The position numbers and the translations under genes are program-made. Source: Lepidostoma basale (lineage: Eukaryota > Arthropoda > Insecta > Trichoptera > Lepidostomatidae). Taken from it: a stretch of 64,000 bases of DNA. The DNA lies in contig JAHDVF020001322.1 of NCBI GenBank assembly GCA_022606425.2, positions 62,001 through 126,000 on the forward strand, in the 5' to 3' direction. Below the pieces are notes generated by a model, which saw nothing but the letters and a program-made list of their open reading frames with translations, was not told the DNA's origin and did no database searches. Every line of letters begins with the position of its first letter. Position 1 is the stretch's first letter. Below are positions 1 to 9,964 of this stretch, in pieces.

Positions 1-423
1 GGGGGTCTCCCTCTGTTTCGTTTGTCTTCGCGAGGTCTCCACTCTACCACCCTTCTGGTCCATCTATCGTCTGCCAATCTGGCAACATGTACCGCAGATG
101 ACCATTTAAGCTTCGCTACCCTTGCGATGACATCTGTTACTCCCGACCTTCTACGTATTTCAGTATTTCTTATCCGGTCTGAGAGTCTTACGTGTAGCAT
201 GGCTCTTTCGTGTTTCCTCTGTGCTACACGGAGTCTCCTTATGGTCGACTTGGTGAGGGTTAGCGTTTCTGCTCCATATGTCAGTACTGAAAGTACGCAT
301 TGATCATACATTTTGCGTTTCAGACACTGGGGAATCTTACTATTAAAGAACTTCTTCAGATTGCCATATGCCGCCCACCCTTGAGGTCTACTTCTTTGAG
401 GTAAGCCGTTCCTTGATGTTCAT
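1..423 (-). pseudogene. LINE-B reverse transcriptase C-terminus (window edge)
   Basis: Read on the minus strand, one frame stays open from about 420 to the window edge. It encodes the region after the RT domain of a non-LTR retrotransposon: AAYGNLKKFF, then VLTYGAETLTLTK, LRVAQRKHERAML, IRNTEIRRR and RVAKLKW, ending in an RGRP-type basic motif. The YGAETW-like and KLKW...GHVAR blocks are the usual C-terminal signature of many insect LINE ORF2 proteins. No stop is visible in about 125 codons, so the copy may be fairly young, but the catalytic RT domain would lie to the right and is absent. A related piece is at 49925-50350. Confidence 0.8.
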
Positions 424-862
424 TGGACTTTTGATTCTTTCATTCTGGTCATTTTTACATTCCTGAAACTTCTTCTCTGCCATCCCTATCTTAGAATATC
501 TTAGATTTTACATTAATCAAATTAATTCACGTTTAAATATAATATTAACTCCATATGCGAATTGTATAAAGTGCATGCATAGCGGTTTAATACGTAATTT
601 ATGAATAGTATAAATAGCACACTGCATGCTTAGAATGGCATTTTATTTAGCATCTACTTTTGGCATCGCTAACCTAGTTTTGGCTCAAGATAAGATTGCA
701 CTTGCCAACTTTTGCCGAGTTACCCAAGTATTCTATAACACGACTCAAATAGGTATTCGTAAGTATACATTGTTCAAAGGTGTTTAAATTACAGTGGTTA
801 AGTTAGAAACCAAATCGTATGTTGTTGTCATTACAACAGAAATTTTGTCATCACACAAATAT
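424..862. other. AT-rich stretch, nothing recognised
   Basis: No ORF, inverted repeat or known repeat family seen. The composition is ordinary for the window. Confidence 0.5.
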
Positions 863-1330
863 AGGGTGTTTTTTTAGGTATACCTACAATACATATTCAA
901 AATGAAAAAAAAAAAACACATTAAAATAATGTTAATAACTATGATATGGGCTTTATTTAATGGATAATTTTATGCCATTGTTATTTATATATGATTTCGG
1001 GCATATGAGCGCCACGGCTAGCTCGAATGAAGCGCAATCGTGAAATCCATTTTTCGACAATTGTCGTCTTTGTGGATGCGTATTATCCACTAGAGTATAC
1101 GTGGTGCGAAAACGATCCATGGTCTTCCGAAAAACTTGCTCGGATGGACGATTATGTCGACCGTAAAATGGACGTAGTGCTCGATAAGTTTGGCGAACCG
1201 AAACAAGATTTTCAAAATAAATTTGAACTATTTGCAAGCGATGTTCTGACGTCAGTCTATCTACTGTCAAATTGACAGTCTGTAGAAACAATGTTGCCAG
1301 TATAAAAATCAAACCTCTAAAAAACACCCT
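863..1330. mobile_element. Short DNA transposon with AGGGTGTTTTTT termini
   Basis: The two ends are inverted repeats: the left begins AGGGTGTTTTTTTAGG and the reverse complement of the right end begins AGGGTGTTTTTTAGAGG. Both sides are flanked by ATAT, so the target duplication is 2-4 bp (AT, TA or ATAT). The 468-bp body carries a minus-strand ORF (953-1327) but no DDE catalytic domain, so this is an internally deleted, non-autonomous copy. The terminus and ORF together suggest an insect element of the Tc1/mariner-like group. The superfamily is an inference. Confidence 0.75.
953..1327 (-). pseudogene. DUF4817-like HTH fragment of a transposon protein
   Basis: This 124-codon ORF starts inside the right terminal repeat. 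Residues 25-90 (LTSEHRLQIVQIYFEN, then RQTYRALRPFYG, then NRPSEQVFRKTMDRF) match the N-terminal helix-turn-helix region (DUF4817 type) seen repeatedly in insect transposon proteins. The family normally continues into a DDE transposase domain, but here the protein ends after unrelated sequence. The first 24 residues are hydrophobic only because they are translated from the T-rich terminus, so I do not read them as a signal peptide. It is most likely a relic that could at best bind DNA. Confidence 0.65.
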
Positions 1331-2226
1331 ATATATTTTTTTGCAATATGTTTATACTGGTTATTTAAATTAATTTTTAGCTAATTAAACACGAAAGTAT
1401 ATTTATATAAAACATTTTTCAGCCATTACCATGAAAGTGAGAAAAATATTGTAGAATGCAGTGTAATAATAATATACAAAACATTTTTTTAAGGTTATAA
1501 TTTTTGCAGTATTGTAGATATTGTTTTTCATATGCCACATTTTAACCAATTTTCCACATTAAACGAAAAAGAAAAATTAATAATAAAATATAAACAAATA
1601 AGCAACAAAAATATAAACGAGGAGTAATTCTATGCATATAATCTACTGATTTATAGGTATAATAATTATTGGAAAATTTCTCAATAAATTAATAAATAAT
1701 TCGAATTCTATAATGTTCATATTATCAATAGTCATTTAGATTAACTTAATGATAAAAGATAATTTTTTTGACTATTGCAAATCATTTATTCTTTTTTGTT
1801 CGGAGGCCGTTTGCTTAAAATTTTAATGATATTTTTATTTTTCTCTTTCTTGTTCCTCTGCTATCGGAGATTGTGTTATTTTTCTTAGCAGTTCTAAACT
1901 GGGATGCTGTGCTGTAACTGAAAATTATAATGATTAAGGATCGACGACTATAAGAGTATTAGAGTTCCAAAGGGGCTCCATAAACTAGTATTAACTAGGG
2001 CTTTGACATTTTTTTCGTTTCCTAATCATAAAAAATGCTTTAAAAATTATGGGTATTTGACCGTTCTTACCACCCAGAAACAATATCAAAAGTCTTTGGG
2101 TAATCATTGCAAAGACACGAAAAAAAAAAAAAATGCGTCACAATCGTTTAAATTTAGAATTGGGTTATAAAAAAAATAATTCTTCATATAAAGCACTCAC
2201 TTTGTGGATAGACATTTTAAATAATC
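1331..2226. other. AT-rich stretch, nothing recognised
   Basis: Only A/T-rich sequence with short homopolymers. No ORF or repeat boundary found. Confidence 0.5.
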
Positions 2227-2439
2227 ATATAAATAAAACAACTTTGTATTTAACTACGGTAGGGTTATTATATTGATGCCAACTAGTTTCGCTTGGACCC
2301 AAGCTTCATCAGGGCAGTATAATAACTGTTATTATATTAGTTATTATACTGCCCTGATGAAGCTTGGGTCCAAGCGAAACTAGTTGGCATCAATATAATA
2401 ACCCTACCGTGGTTAAATACAAAGTTGTTTTATTTATAT
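2227..2439. repeat. HHR-D palindromic repeat (inverted dimer)
   Basis: Two 99-bp arms (2227-2325 and 2341-2439) are inverted copies that differ at one position I can see, around a 15-bp centre. Each arm carries a hammerhead-like core near the centre and ends in a tail like GTTGTTTTATTTATAT. Near-identity of the arms points to a recent origin or to arm-to-arm conversion. A second family member is at 31391-31600. Confidence 0.85.
2350..2389 (+). ncRNA. Hammerhead ribozyme-like motif, family HHR-D
   Basis: Order on the plus strand: CTGATGA at 2354-2360, one unpaired A, stem II GCTTGG/CCAAGC (2362-2367 with 2370-2375, six perfect pairs), GAAAC at 2376-2380, linker TA, then GTT at 2383-2385 where GTC is expected. 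Helix I is UGCC (2350-2353) with GGCA (2386-2389). The minus strand of the left arm carries the same motif. The copy at 31461-31481 (-) has the intact GTC, which suggests GTT here is a C-to-T change. Self-cleavage is not shown by sequence alone. Confidence 0.65.
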
Positions 2440-2614
2440 AATTATAATATATAAAAAAAAAATATTCGATTTTTCAAAATAAAATATTGCTGGTAAGATG
2501 TATACTATTATACGTTCATGCATTATCAGGATTGAAAGCACTGTTTTTCCCGTGTCGATTATATTTTTCCCGAAATGATTGGAAGGTATCAACAGGAGAC
2601 ATCAAAAGCCTCTT

Positions 2615-2695
2615 TTATTAGTTTTCCTGACGATGAAGGTCCCTTTGAAACATGTAGATTAAAATATTTTCAATAGTGGATAAAAACAGTGTTTT
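2615..2695 (+). repeat. HHR-C hammerhead-like repeat, copy 1
   Basis: CTGACGA (2627-2633), stem GAAGG/CCTTT, GAAAC (2647-2651), linker AT, GTA (2654-2656), then the family tail with ATAGTGGA and AGTGTTTTATTTC. CUGANGA and GAAAC are intact. Helix I is down to about two pairs. Confidence 0.6.
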
Positions 2696-2854
2696 ATTTC
2701 GTTTCTAAACATGAAAGTGGAATTTCCAGTGTCAATGCCTTGTTTGTTAAAGAAAAAACATGTCGGGTATATCCGTGTCTTATTCGCAATTATTGTGATC
2801 AGTTTTGTAATTTGAAATTAGTCTATCAGTATAGTTTGAGGTATAATTGAGCTT

Positions 2855-2945
2855 ATATCGTTCTCCTGGCGATGAAGGTATAAAGCCTTCGATACATGCC
2901 GAGAAAAATAAACTCAAAAGTGGAAAAATACGGCGTTTTAATTCA
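2855..2945 (+). repeat. HHR-C hammerhead-like repeat, copy 2
   Basis: Helix I is TTCTC/GAGAA (2861-2865 with 2901-2905, five pairs) and stem II is GAAGG/CCTTC, both perfect. The core has decayed: CTGGCGA for CTGANGA, GATAC for GAAAC and GCC for GTC. Tail: AAACTCAAAAGTGG, then a GTTTTAATTCAT end. Confidence 0.65.
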
Positions 2946-3088
2946 TAAAAAAAATCATCGATTAATATTGTGACCAGTTATATAATTATGACAAATATTA
3001 ATTGTTGGCACGTGAGGAGTCGGAGAAATCGACGTGCGTGCATGACACAATTTAAGAATCTAGAGGAATTAGGATAATTTAAAAAAAA

Positions 3089-3437
3089 CTAACTAACAAA
3101 CCATCACGCCGTCTCCCCGAAGGGGTAGGCAGAAATAATGGACTGCCACACTTTTCTTTTCTGACATATTTCTCTCGCTTCCTCAACATTCATACATCGT
3201 GTTATGCACGCGCGTCGATTTCTCTGACTCCTCACATAGCCGACATTCAATATTTGATTTATTTGTGACACGTTTTCCTCGGTTTTCCTCTATTTCTGGT
3301 TCCATTTACATCGTTAACATTAATTTTTTTACCATTCTTTCTTCATTCATTCTTTTCATATGTTCAAACCATATAAATGTGGCAGCGTATTCTTTCTGCT
3401 CACCCCTTTGGAGAGGCGTGATGGCTAGTTTGTTTTA
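3089..3437 (-). pseudogene. LINE-A 3' end (-), abutting a second tail (+)
   Basis: On the minus strand 3089-3394 encodes the C-terminal block of LINE-A (RRNRRA-like, then MNVEEARE...VWQSI..AYPF), ending in (GTTA)n. At 3395-3437 the last bases of another copy lie in plus orientation, so two 3' ends meet head to head. Stops and indels are present. Confidence 0.75.
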
Positions 3438-3880
3438 TAACTGTAAATAAAATCTTTTAATTATTATATAATACAAATATAAGAGTGCTGTAAAAATATA
3501 TGTTATATCGATATGATTTTTACATTTCCAAACAAAAACTTTAGGGGACATTAATGAAATCGTTCATAAATTAATTTTAATAAATAAATAAATTATGACG
3601 TTCTCACATAATATCAATATGAATAATAATTGTATGATCATTTGGTTAAACGAATAAAGTTAAATAAATCTCAACATGTTATCTACTTGAAATAATTGGT
3701 GGCCCAAACTTGACAGTCAATAATCGGGAATGTCACATGTGACGAATTGATTTTTGGATTGATTCCAACGTGAAAGTGTCACGCATTTAATACCGTGAAG
3801 AGTTGAAGTCATGCGTAACTTAAAAAATAATAAAAACATCAAACACAGTTATAACTCAGTTATATTATAAAATGTACGAA
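3438..3880. other. AT-rich stretch, nothing recognised
   Basis: No supported feature. Confidence 0.45.
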
Positions 3881-4352
3881 GTATGCAATAAGAATGACCT
3901 TGTGATGAACGTGTCAAAGTCTTAAGTTATGGTATTTGAAAAGGAAGAATGTATGACAGATTGTGACATAAGTGCGAACGGTGAGAAATTAGAGCAAGTT
4001 ACCGAATTTGTTTATCTGGGAAGCATGTTTACAAGAGATGGAAGAATGCAGAAAGATATCGGATGAAGGATTGGAACTGGAAACAAAATAAATGGTGCAC
4101 TCAAAGTCATTACCGCAAATAGAAATATATCGACTGAAGCAAAGATGGCAGCGCACAATGGAGTTCTAGTCCCGACATATAGTCCTGACGATAAATTAAA
4201 TTTTAAAGGTTGGTCATGCTAAAAGTCGGAAGAATCGACGTGCGTGTATGATTCGTTGTATGAATGTGGTGGAAGCAAGAGAGGTGTGTCAGGATAGAGT
4301 AGTGTGGCGGTCCATTTTCTCTGCCTACCCCTGCAAGAAACGGCATAGTGTT
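3881..4352 (+). pseudogene. LINE-A fragment with internal deletion
   Basis: Plus-strand traces read LEQVTEFVYLGSMFTRDGRM, then GNKINGALKVI and AHNGVLVPT, the region just after the RT palm in this LINE. The sequence then jumps near 4195 to the extreme C-terminus (RRIDVRVMIRCMNVV, then VWRSIFSAYPC). The YGSEAWNW and GHMERM blocks are missing, so about 400 bp were deleted. The GTTA tail is lost at the junction with the HHR-B repeat. Confidence 0.75.
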
Positions 4353-4365
4353 TTTTTTTTTGACA

Positions 4366-4598
4366 TTTGATACTGCCTTAGAAAGGCGTAACATGTCATT
4401 CCCGTGAATTATTTGCTTCTAGAAAACAGGCGTTTTCATTCGTATTGATTAAGTATTTTTCTATATCACCTATTGCACCTATTGATAATGCCTTAGAAAG
4501 GCGGAACATGTCAATCCCATGAATTATTTGCTTCTAGAAAACAGGCGTTTTCATTCGTATTGATTAAGTCTTTTTCTATTATCGCCTATTGCACATTC
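4366..4598 (+). repeat. HHR-B hammerhead-like repeat, head-to-tail dimer
   Basis: Two direct copies lie in tandem with a 115-bp period (cores start at 4367 and 4482). Copy 1: TTGATAC, GCCTT/AAGGC stem, GTAAC, GTC at 4495-97 equivalents (4395-4397). Copy 2: TTGATAA, the same perfect five-pair stem, GGAAC, GTC at 4510-4512. Both are followed by the family tail containing CTTCTAGAAAACAGGCGTTT and TTCATTCGTATTGATTAAGT. A head-to-tail hammerhead dimer is the expected product of rolling-circle or tandem-template copying. Confidence 0.75.
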
Positions 4599-5258
4599 GG
4601 TAGTAAACATTTGGACCTTGCGAGTTATGTGAACTTGTGCCAAATTATTTATTGCTACTGTACTGTATACAATGTACTAAAATATACCGAACTCTTTCAG
4701 TATTAGCCTATTTATGAATGAAGAATTGTGAGTTTTGTGATACAAAAGTATAAATTCTTATTCAGGAAACGCATTGAATATGGAAACTCTGACCAAGACC
4801 CACATCAATCATTGAAAAAGTAAGTACCTATTCAAGATGATTTCACGGTGAATAAGGTATTCAATGTCATCAGATAAACTCTTCAGTGTTTTAACCTACT
4901 TCTAATTACAAAGCAGTATTAACACTTAACTGGACTCTAAAATCCCGTTCTGCTTTCTACTGTAGCCCAGAGGTACTGGAGACTTCCCCGCGCTAGGTGT
5001 GTGACCCATTAGGTCGGTTAATGTATCATTCAAATTTTTAATTAAATTATCTAGTTTATAGTGGGTAAGTTCAAGAAACTGACAAACGGAAAGTAGATCA
5101 AATGGTTCGTAAAATAATATGATTGACATTTATGATTTTTAATTAGTGCTTTGATATATTTTTTTTTCTAAATTAGTAAACATTCTGTCTTGTGGATTCC
5201 CATTTTAGTAACTTTTGAAGAACTTTATATTTTTAAACACTTTTTCCACATAGTTTAA
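4599..5258. other. AT-rich stretch, nothing recognised
   Basis: A 67-codon minus ORF at 4926-5129 has no recognisable domain and is probably chance. Confidence 0.45.
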
Positions 5259-5345
5259 AATTTATACACTGAAGAAGGATGCGTGCATTCCGAAACATTT
5301 TGTGAAGACTGCAAAAAAGTGTTTGTAAAAAAAGATTGTTTTTCA
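5259..5345 (+). repeat. HHR-F hammerhead-like repeat, copy 1
   Basis: CTGAAGA (5269-5275), an extra A, stem GGATGC with GCATTCC (one bulge), GAAAC (5292-5296), then a decayed cleavage region (ATTTTG). The core is intact but GTC is lost. Confidence 0.55.
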
Positions 5346-5564
5346 AAAGATACTCTAATTATTAAGTTATATTTATTAATTATATTTAAAAAAACGCTAT
5401 AGGAATGGATGGAAATGATACATAAAAAAATGGCGTGTGACCCACATGACCTTTGAGATGAGTTTCTCTATTGATCAAAAATAAATAATTATAATATTTC
5501 TCGTATAATATTACAAAACTTCTCGAAAAACATTTCTATTAGTTTTTCTAAATATACTTTACTT

Positions 5565-6025
5565 CATGCTTAGAACCAATTCATTACAGCTTCGAAGAGA
5601 TGGGCATCTCATTACCCATTTTTTTTAATTAATCAGGGGATATTTCGAGAACTTGGCTGTGCTACAGGATGTTGGTCTTTTTGCCCCTGATAGATTTCTC
5701 CGACAGCGACAGTACAGATTGTTTTACCTACCGGCCACCAAAACCAATCTGCCTCTGGTGACACTGGTGGGGAGAGCAATTAGTCTGCTGAACGCGGTCT
5801 CCTCGGAGATCAACGTCTTTCATATTAGTGAAGGTACGTTCAGGAGACAAATACTTTTGACTTTAGAAAGTATCTTGTCTTCCTAATGTAGAACCATCTC
5901 TAATGCGTTCCTGGTACTATTTTGTATTTTTATAATATTTCACCTGTACTCAATAGATGCCTTAAACATTTTCCTTTTTGTAATGTCTTTTGAGTCAATA
6001 AACTGATTTAATTTGATTTGATAAT
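5565..6025 (+). pseudogene. LINE-F 3' end
   Basis: A 77-codon ORF at 5653-5886 encodes VGLFAPDRFLRQRQYRLFYL, then PATKTNLPLVT, then ISLLNAVSSEINVFHISEGT. This is the C-terminal block of an insect LINE ORF2 (R..RQHRLF.LPAARTN pattern). It is followed by a 3' UTR with AATAAA and a tail of TTTGAT-type repeats near 6008-6022. Five related pieces lie in the window. Confidence 0.75.
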
Positions 6026-6339
6026 GCACAAATGAATAAAAAAAATAGATTGCAAATAACCACAATAAATTCATTATATCCATAAATTGTCTCCTCGTAT
6101 GGCGTTACTTTTATAACAATATACTCGTATCATCCAGCATTTATGGAAACAATACGAATTCGGCCAAACCTTCCACCACAATGGAATGACAAAAATGAGA
6201 GATTAGGTCTTGCTATAAATATGGAATAGAAGATTACCATAAATAAAATTAATTCCTCCATAAATTTCTTAAGTTCAATGTTGGTATTATGAAGTGCTTT
6301 CTACCTTCCCTATCTTAATAGATGACGCTAGTGTAGAGT

Positions 6340-6546
6340 GAACTAATAATGTAAAGATAGGCGTAGCATCTTAGCGTATATACAACTTCCAAAAAATTGT
6401 CAGCCGTGGTGGTTGTAAGAAGGGCGGAATGGGGAATGTTGTTCAACATAAAGCGATCGCTCAACCCAACCAATGACAGGCCACCATATTCTGTTCCCAG
6501 AAAACAATTTACATCTTCGTCTCTATTGAGATACAATTAATCCTTA
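6340..6546 (-). repeat. Dispersed repeat R1, copy 1
   Basis: About 190 bp also found in opposite orientation at 16172-16375. Both share ATTAATTGTATCTCAATAGA, GACGAAGATGT, ACAGAATATGG, a GACCTGTCATTGG-like block and CTTCTTACGACCACCACG-like sequence. No coding potential recognised. It could be a SINE, an LTR piece or a MITE interior. Confidence 0.6.
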
Positions 6547-6999
6547 TAAACAATTAATGATATTACTTTGGAATCACAGAAATATTTTTTGACGCATAAA
6601 AGTGCCATGTGCAGTTTCAAGGTTTTATGGGATACGTGCCGCGGGCTAAAACGATTCTATGAACCTACTATGACATGTAATAGAAACGTTTCTGACACTT
6701 ATATTTTCAACGATACATGAACTAAATACCTTATTTCTCCATTAAAGGTGCCCTGAATCTATTTACGGCTAGATATGGACTTGTATATAACTTCTGAATA
6801 GATTTGTAACATAAAAAAATCATGAACAACAGAGGTATTGAAATTAATATTTTGCGTACTTAATGTATATATTGTAAATTATATGTATAAGCCTTAATTG
6901 TGCGGTTGACTCCATTTGCAGTCCAAAAAATGGTTTTGAACTGCGGCAGACATTTACAGCTTATATTTGAATGTACTTTATAAACCTCATGTGTATTTT
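6547..6999. other. AT-rich stretch, nothing recognised
   Basis: No supported feature. Confidence 0.45.
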
Positions 7000-7365
7000 C
7001 TAAATGTGCTGTTTTATTGCTATGTGTGTACGGCGGGACATCGAGGGAGAGTAGCGTAGCTTAAATGTGGTCTGGGTCCCCCTTGGTTGCAAATATACAT
7101 ATATTATTATTATTATTATTATTTTAACGTAAGTCCCGCATGGACGGGGGACGGGCCTAGGGAGTGCTCGAGTGAAGCTGACGAAAGGCGCCGCTGCGCT
7201 TATAACAGCTTCGGGTAAGCGGAGGGAGCCAACTAAGTCCAATAAGTCACACGATCCAAGGGAGCCCACTATGGCTCGGCCATATACAAAAAGTTCATTA
7301 CTACTGGAGGGTCCGACGCCCCGAAGGCTGTCCGCTGGCTCAGCGCGATATCAAGCCGTGTAAAA
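7000..7365. other. GC-richer block with an (ATT)n microsatellite
   Basis: An (ATT)n run lies at about 7102-7124. From 7130 to 7365 the sequence is clearly richer in G+C than its surroundings (ACGGGGGACGGGCC, GCGGAGGGAGCC and similar). Short ORFs exist on both strands without a recognised domain. It may be the 5' region or UTR of an unrecognised retroelement. Confidence 0.4.
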
Positions 7366-7659
7366 TAAGGGCGCTGTTTATAGATCATTTGTTCTTTGTT
7401 CAATAAGGCGAATCTTTAAGTTCCTTACTACTAAAGCTTACGTAATGTTGTGATGAAATGGGACTGGAATTGTCTAAACTGTAAATGTAGCCTACCGAAG
7501 TTCGAGCCCATTGTTTTTACTGCAAGCGAAGCCAGTCGCACAAGGGGGGTTAAGGAAATAACTTAAGTCATATAAGTTAAAGGTAATTCCATGAATTATG
7601 TTTCTTGATCTCTTGAAATAAAATGCTAGTATATAGCTTATTTTTCTTCTTTCTAGAAA

Positions 7660-7860
7660 CCAGAGCAATCAAGACCCTGTACGCGTCAAGACCGACCTGA
7701 GTAAGACCTCTAGGAAGGCCTAGATAGTGCCTAATGAATTATGTTCTGGCTGATCTGGCTAGGTTGGGAGCAAAAGGCGCAGGAGCTTGGAATAAACTCA
7801 CCAAGGAGGCTAAAACTCTTCAAGAGTTGTATACTTATAAGAAGTAAGTAAGTACTCGTA
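7660..7860 (+). pseudogene. LINE 3' end (ELYTYKK type) with GTAA tail
   Basis: 7758-7847 encodes ARLGAKGAGAWNKLTKEAK followed by TLQELYTYKK and a stop, a C-terminal pattern seen in several insect LINE ORF2 proteins. The stop is followed directly by GTAAGTAAGTA, a tetranucleotide 3' tail. Upstream the frame is shifted. Confidence 0.6.
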
Positions 7861-8119
7861 TGTATCTAGTTTCTTCAGTATCGTAGAATAAGTTTTATGT
7901 ATCACTTTACTTCAATCTTACCCGCTGGTAGTCTAGGGAACTGAACGCTGGGTTCATGCAGGGGAGTTTGTTTTAATCCTGGATATGACCCGGTTCATTT
8001 TTAATTATAAAAAACTGTCACTTTTTCGTGTATATATGATATTTTCATTAAGGTTTATCCAAGGGTTAAAGTATTTAATATAACGTGATATAGAGGTGTT
8101 TTATGTTCAAATAAAGTAA

Positions 8120-8392
8120 TAAAATCTTTTAAACTGTTAAATTAAAAAAAACTTTGTTTTATTAATCACAATTATATTTTTATTTTTATTTTACGCGACA
8201 GCTGTTTCGTCAACCTATGTTGTCATCATTGTAACACCTGATGATGTCAACATAGGCTGACAAAACAGCTGTCGCGTAAAATAAAAAAAATAAATACAAT
8301 AATATAAATAATACATAAAAGAAAGTTTTTTTTAATTTAACACTTTATAATGTTAAAGTATCATAGTCTTTCGGTCAAAACAATGGACTAAA
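8120..8392. repeat. HHR-A palindromic repeat, copy 1
   Basis: Inverted arms around 8225-8235. The plus copy has CTGATGA (8238-8244), stem GTCAAC/GCTGAC (one mismatch), AAAAC for GAAAC and GTC (8271-8273) followed by GCGTAAAATAAAA. The left arm holds the opposite half. The right end is marked by TATCATAGTCTTTCGGTC followed by AAAACAATGGAC, which recurs in the other HHR-A copies. Confidence 0.7.
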
Positions 8393-8689
8393 AAAACGTT
8401 AAATATTTTTTTGTTTATTTAAATTTATTGTTTTGCGAACTTAATAATATTATTACTACTAAATTTGTTGTTTAAGCCATTAATTACTTTTACAATATTG
8501 ATCCCCAGATATTGATAGTACTGAATCCGGTCATAATAAAAAAAAAATGCGCGGTGTTTAAAATAGAACGATCATAAATTAAAGTAAGCACTATTTATTT
8601 TCTACGCGAAGGTATATCGATTTCAAATATGTAACGTATTCGAAGTGATTTACAAAAGAACGGTTATTTGAATGTGTCCACATACCCAA

Positions 8690-9222
8690 GGTGAGTGAGC
8701 AGATATCGGACATTGACAGACTTCGTGATAGAGGTTTAAAGAACCTAAAGCTACCTCTCCGAAATCGGGTTTTTGCGAGAACTCATCATGAATTCAGCGC
8801 AGATTGCGAAATTCTCCATAAGGAATCTGCCCGTCGATACGCGGGAAAAGACCGATCTGAACACAGCAACAATGGCGGCATTTGGTAAGGACTAGTTTCG
8901 AAATGGCCGTTTTTGAAACTGTTAACCGCCGCTTATGGAGTGAACTCGAAGGAGTGGTCTTTTATGCCTAATATGGTGGACGATTGCGCTGGTTGCGTCG
9001 TATTGCACATACGTGAATATAACTCAGGGTCGTTCGCCATTTTGAACGATTTCTGTCGTGGAATATCTATCGGTAATCACCTCGTCGCTAGTCCATGCCA
9101 CATGCCTATAACGTCAAGGATACAGATCATTCATGGTGATTATTCTAGGGCAGTGCTGTTAGCGGTGTATGTCACAGCGAGTAAACAAAATGATACTTTT
9201 ATAAGGCGGGAGAAAGGGTAAA
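8690..9222. other. Unrecognised block with two ORFs
   Basis: ORFs at 8691-8888 (65 aa, charged, RLRDRGLKNLKLPLRNRV) and 8913-9221 (102 aa, six Cys/His-rich stretches such as VDDCAGCVVLH) lie end to end in a less AT-rich block. A GGTAAGG sequence after 8882 resembles a 5' splice donor. I recognise no family. It could be a host exon, part of an uncharacterised transposon, or chance. Confidence 0.3.
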
Positions 9223-9284
9223 TACCAGATGCTTCGAAATAACAATAAATAATTTTTTTTAATATAATATTTTGTAAATTGGAG

Positions 9285-9462
9285 ACGTTTGAGATGTGGA
9301 TATACCGCAGAATGCTCCGTATACCGTGGACCGATAGGGTCAGTAATGTAGACGTTCTACGGAGAGCCAGTCAATAGAGAGCTGTTGTCGAGCGTGAAGG
9401 TTAGAAAGGTCTCATATTTGGGTCATGTGCAAGAGGAGAAGGATACCACCTCCTTCAGCTGA
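9285..9462 (+). pseudogene. LINE RT C-terminal fragment (IYRRMLRIPW)
   Basis: Plus-strand translation gives LETFEMWIYRRMLRIPWTD, then RVSNVDVLRRASQ, and after a stop VKVRKVSYLGHVQEE. The EMW.YRRMLRIPWT..V.N..VL block is a common LINE ORF2 C-terminal signature in insects. Multiple stops follow. Confidence 0.7.
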
Positions 9463-9524
9463 TAATCATGATCCAAATAGAGGGACATCGGGAGTTGGTA
9501 GAAGGTCCTGGTTGCTAAATATTG

Positions 9525-9720
9525 AAGACTTTCGGGGCAGAATGGTAAGAGCTCTGACTGCCATACCAAAAGTCCCGGGTTCGATTCCCGGCGATATATT
9601 CACGTGCAATAAAATGGCAATAGATTAGCTATCTATCACATGTCATGAGAAATCAAAATCATAGCTAAAAACCAATTATATACAGTAATTGAGTTTAAAT
9701 GACCTGTTGTATACTAAAAA
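9525..9720 (+). mobile_element. tRNA-derived SINE, subfamily 2
   Basis: A pol III head with A-box (GGCAGAATGGTAAGAGC) and B-box (GGGTTCGATTCCCGGCG), then the SINE body (AATGGCAATAGATTAGCTAT, then CTATCACATGTCATGAGA). It ends in the subfamily 2 tail (GAGTTTAAATGACCTGTTG). Other copies show the head derives from tRNA-Gly(GCC). Confidence 0.85.
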
Positions 9721-9850
9721 ATAGAATGGACAGGAATGAGCAGAGGAGAACTTGTTTTGCTTTGTGGGGCAGGACAAAGACACCTTCGCTGCAGTGATTG
9801 TCAACGTTGGGGGGACCTGGCACGACTCCATCATATACGAATGAAACATT
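9721..9850 (+). pseudogene. LINE-D C-terminal scrap
   Basis: Encodes EWTGMSRGE and, after a frameshift, GQDKDTFAAVIVNVGGTWHD, matching REWTG...DRDRFAEVIANVG of LINE-D at 23525-24000. It begins directly at the SINE tail. Confidence 0.7.
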
Positions 9851-9964
9851 TCTAAGCCTTCTAAATCTTATTTTTTTTTATTTTACATGGTTTGGATTTG
9901 TTGTTTTTAACTTTGTGGTCGGTCAAGTGATCTGTAATAATTAAATATAACTATGTCTTTTAAG

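Noticed and set aside
2227..2439. Reading the palindromes as classical MITEs
   Set aside because: The inverted arms have no consistent superfamily ends, and single and tandem copies of the same unit occur (for example 39847, 4366). The ribozyme-type unit explains them better, although the mechanism of inversion is unknown.
6315..6536. 73-codon minus ORF
   Set aside because: It lies in repeat R1 and is not open in the second copy at 16172.
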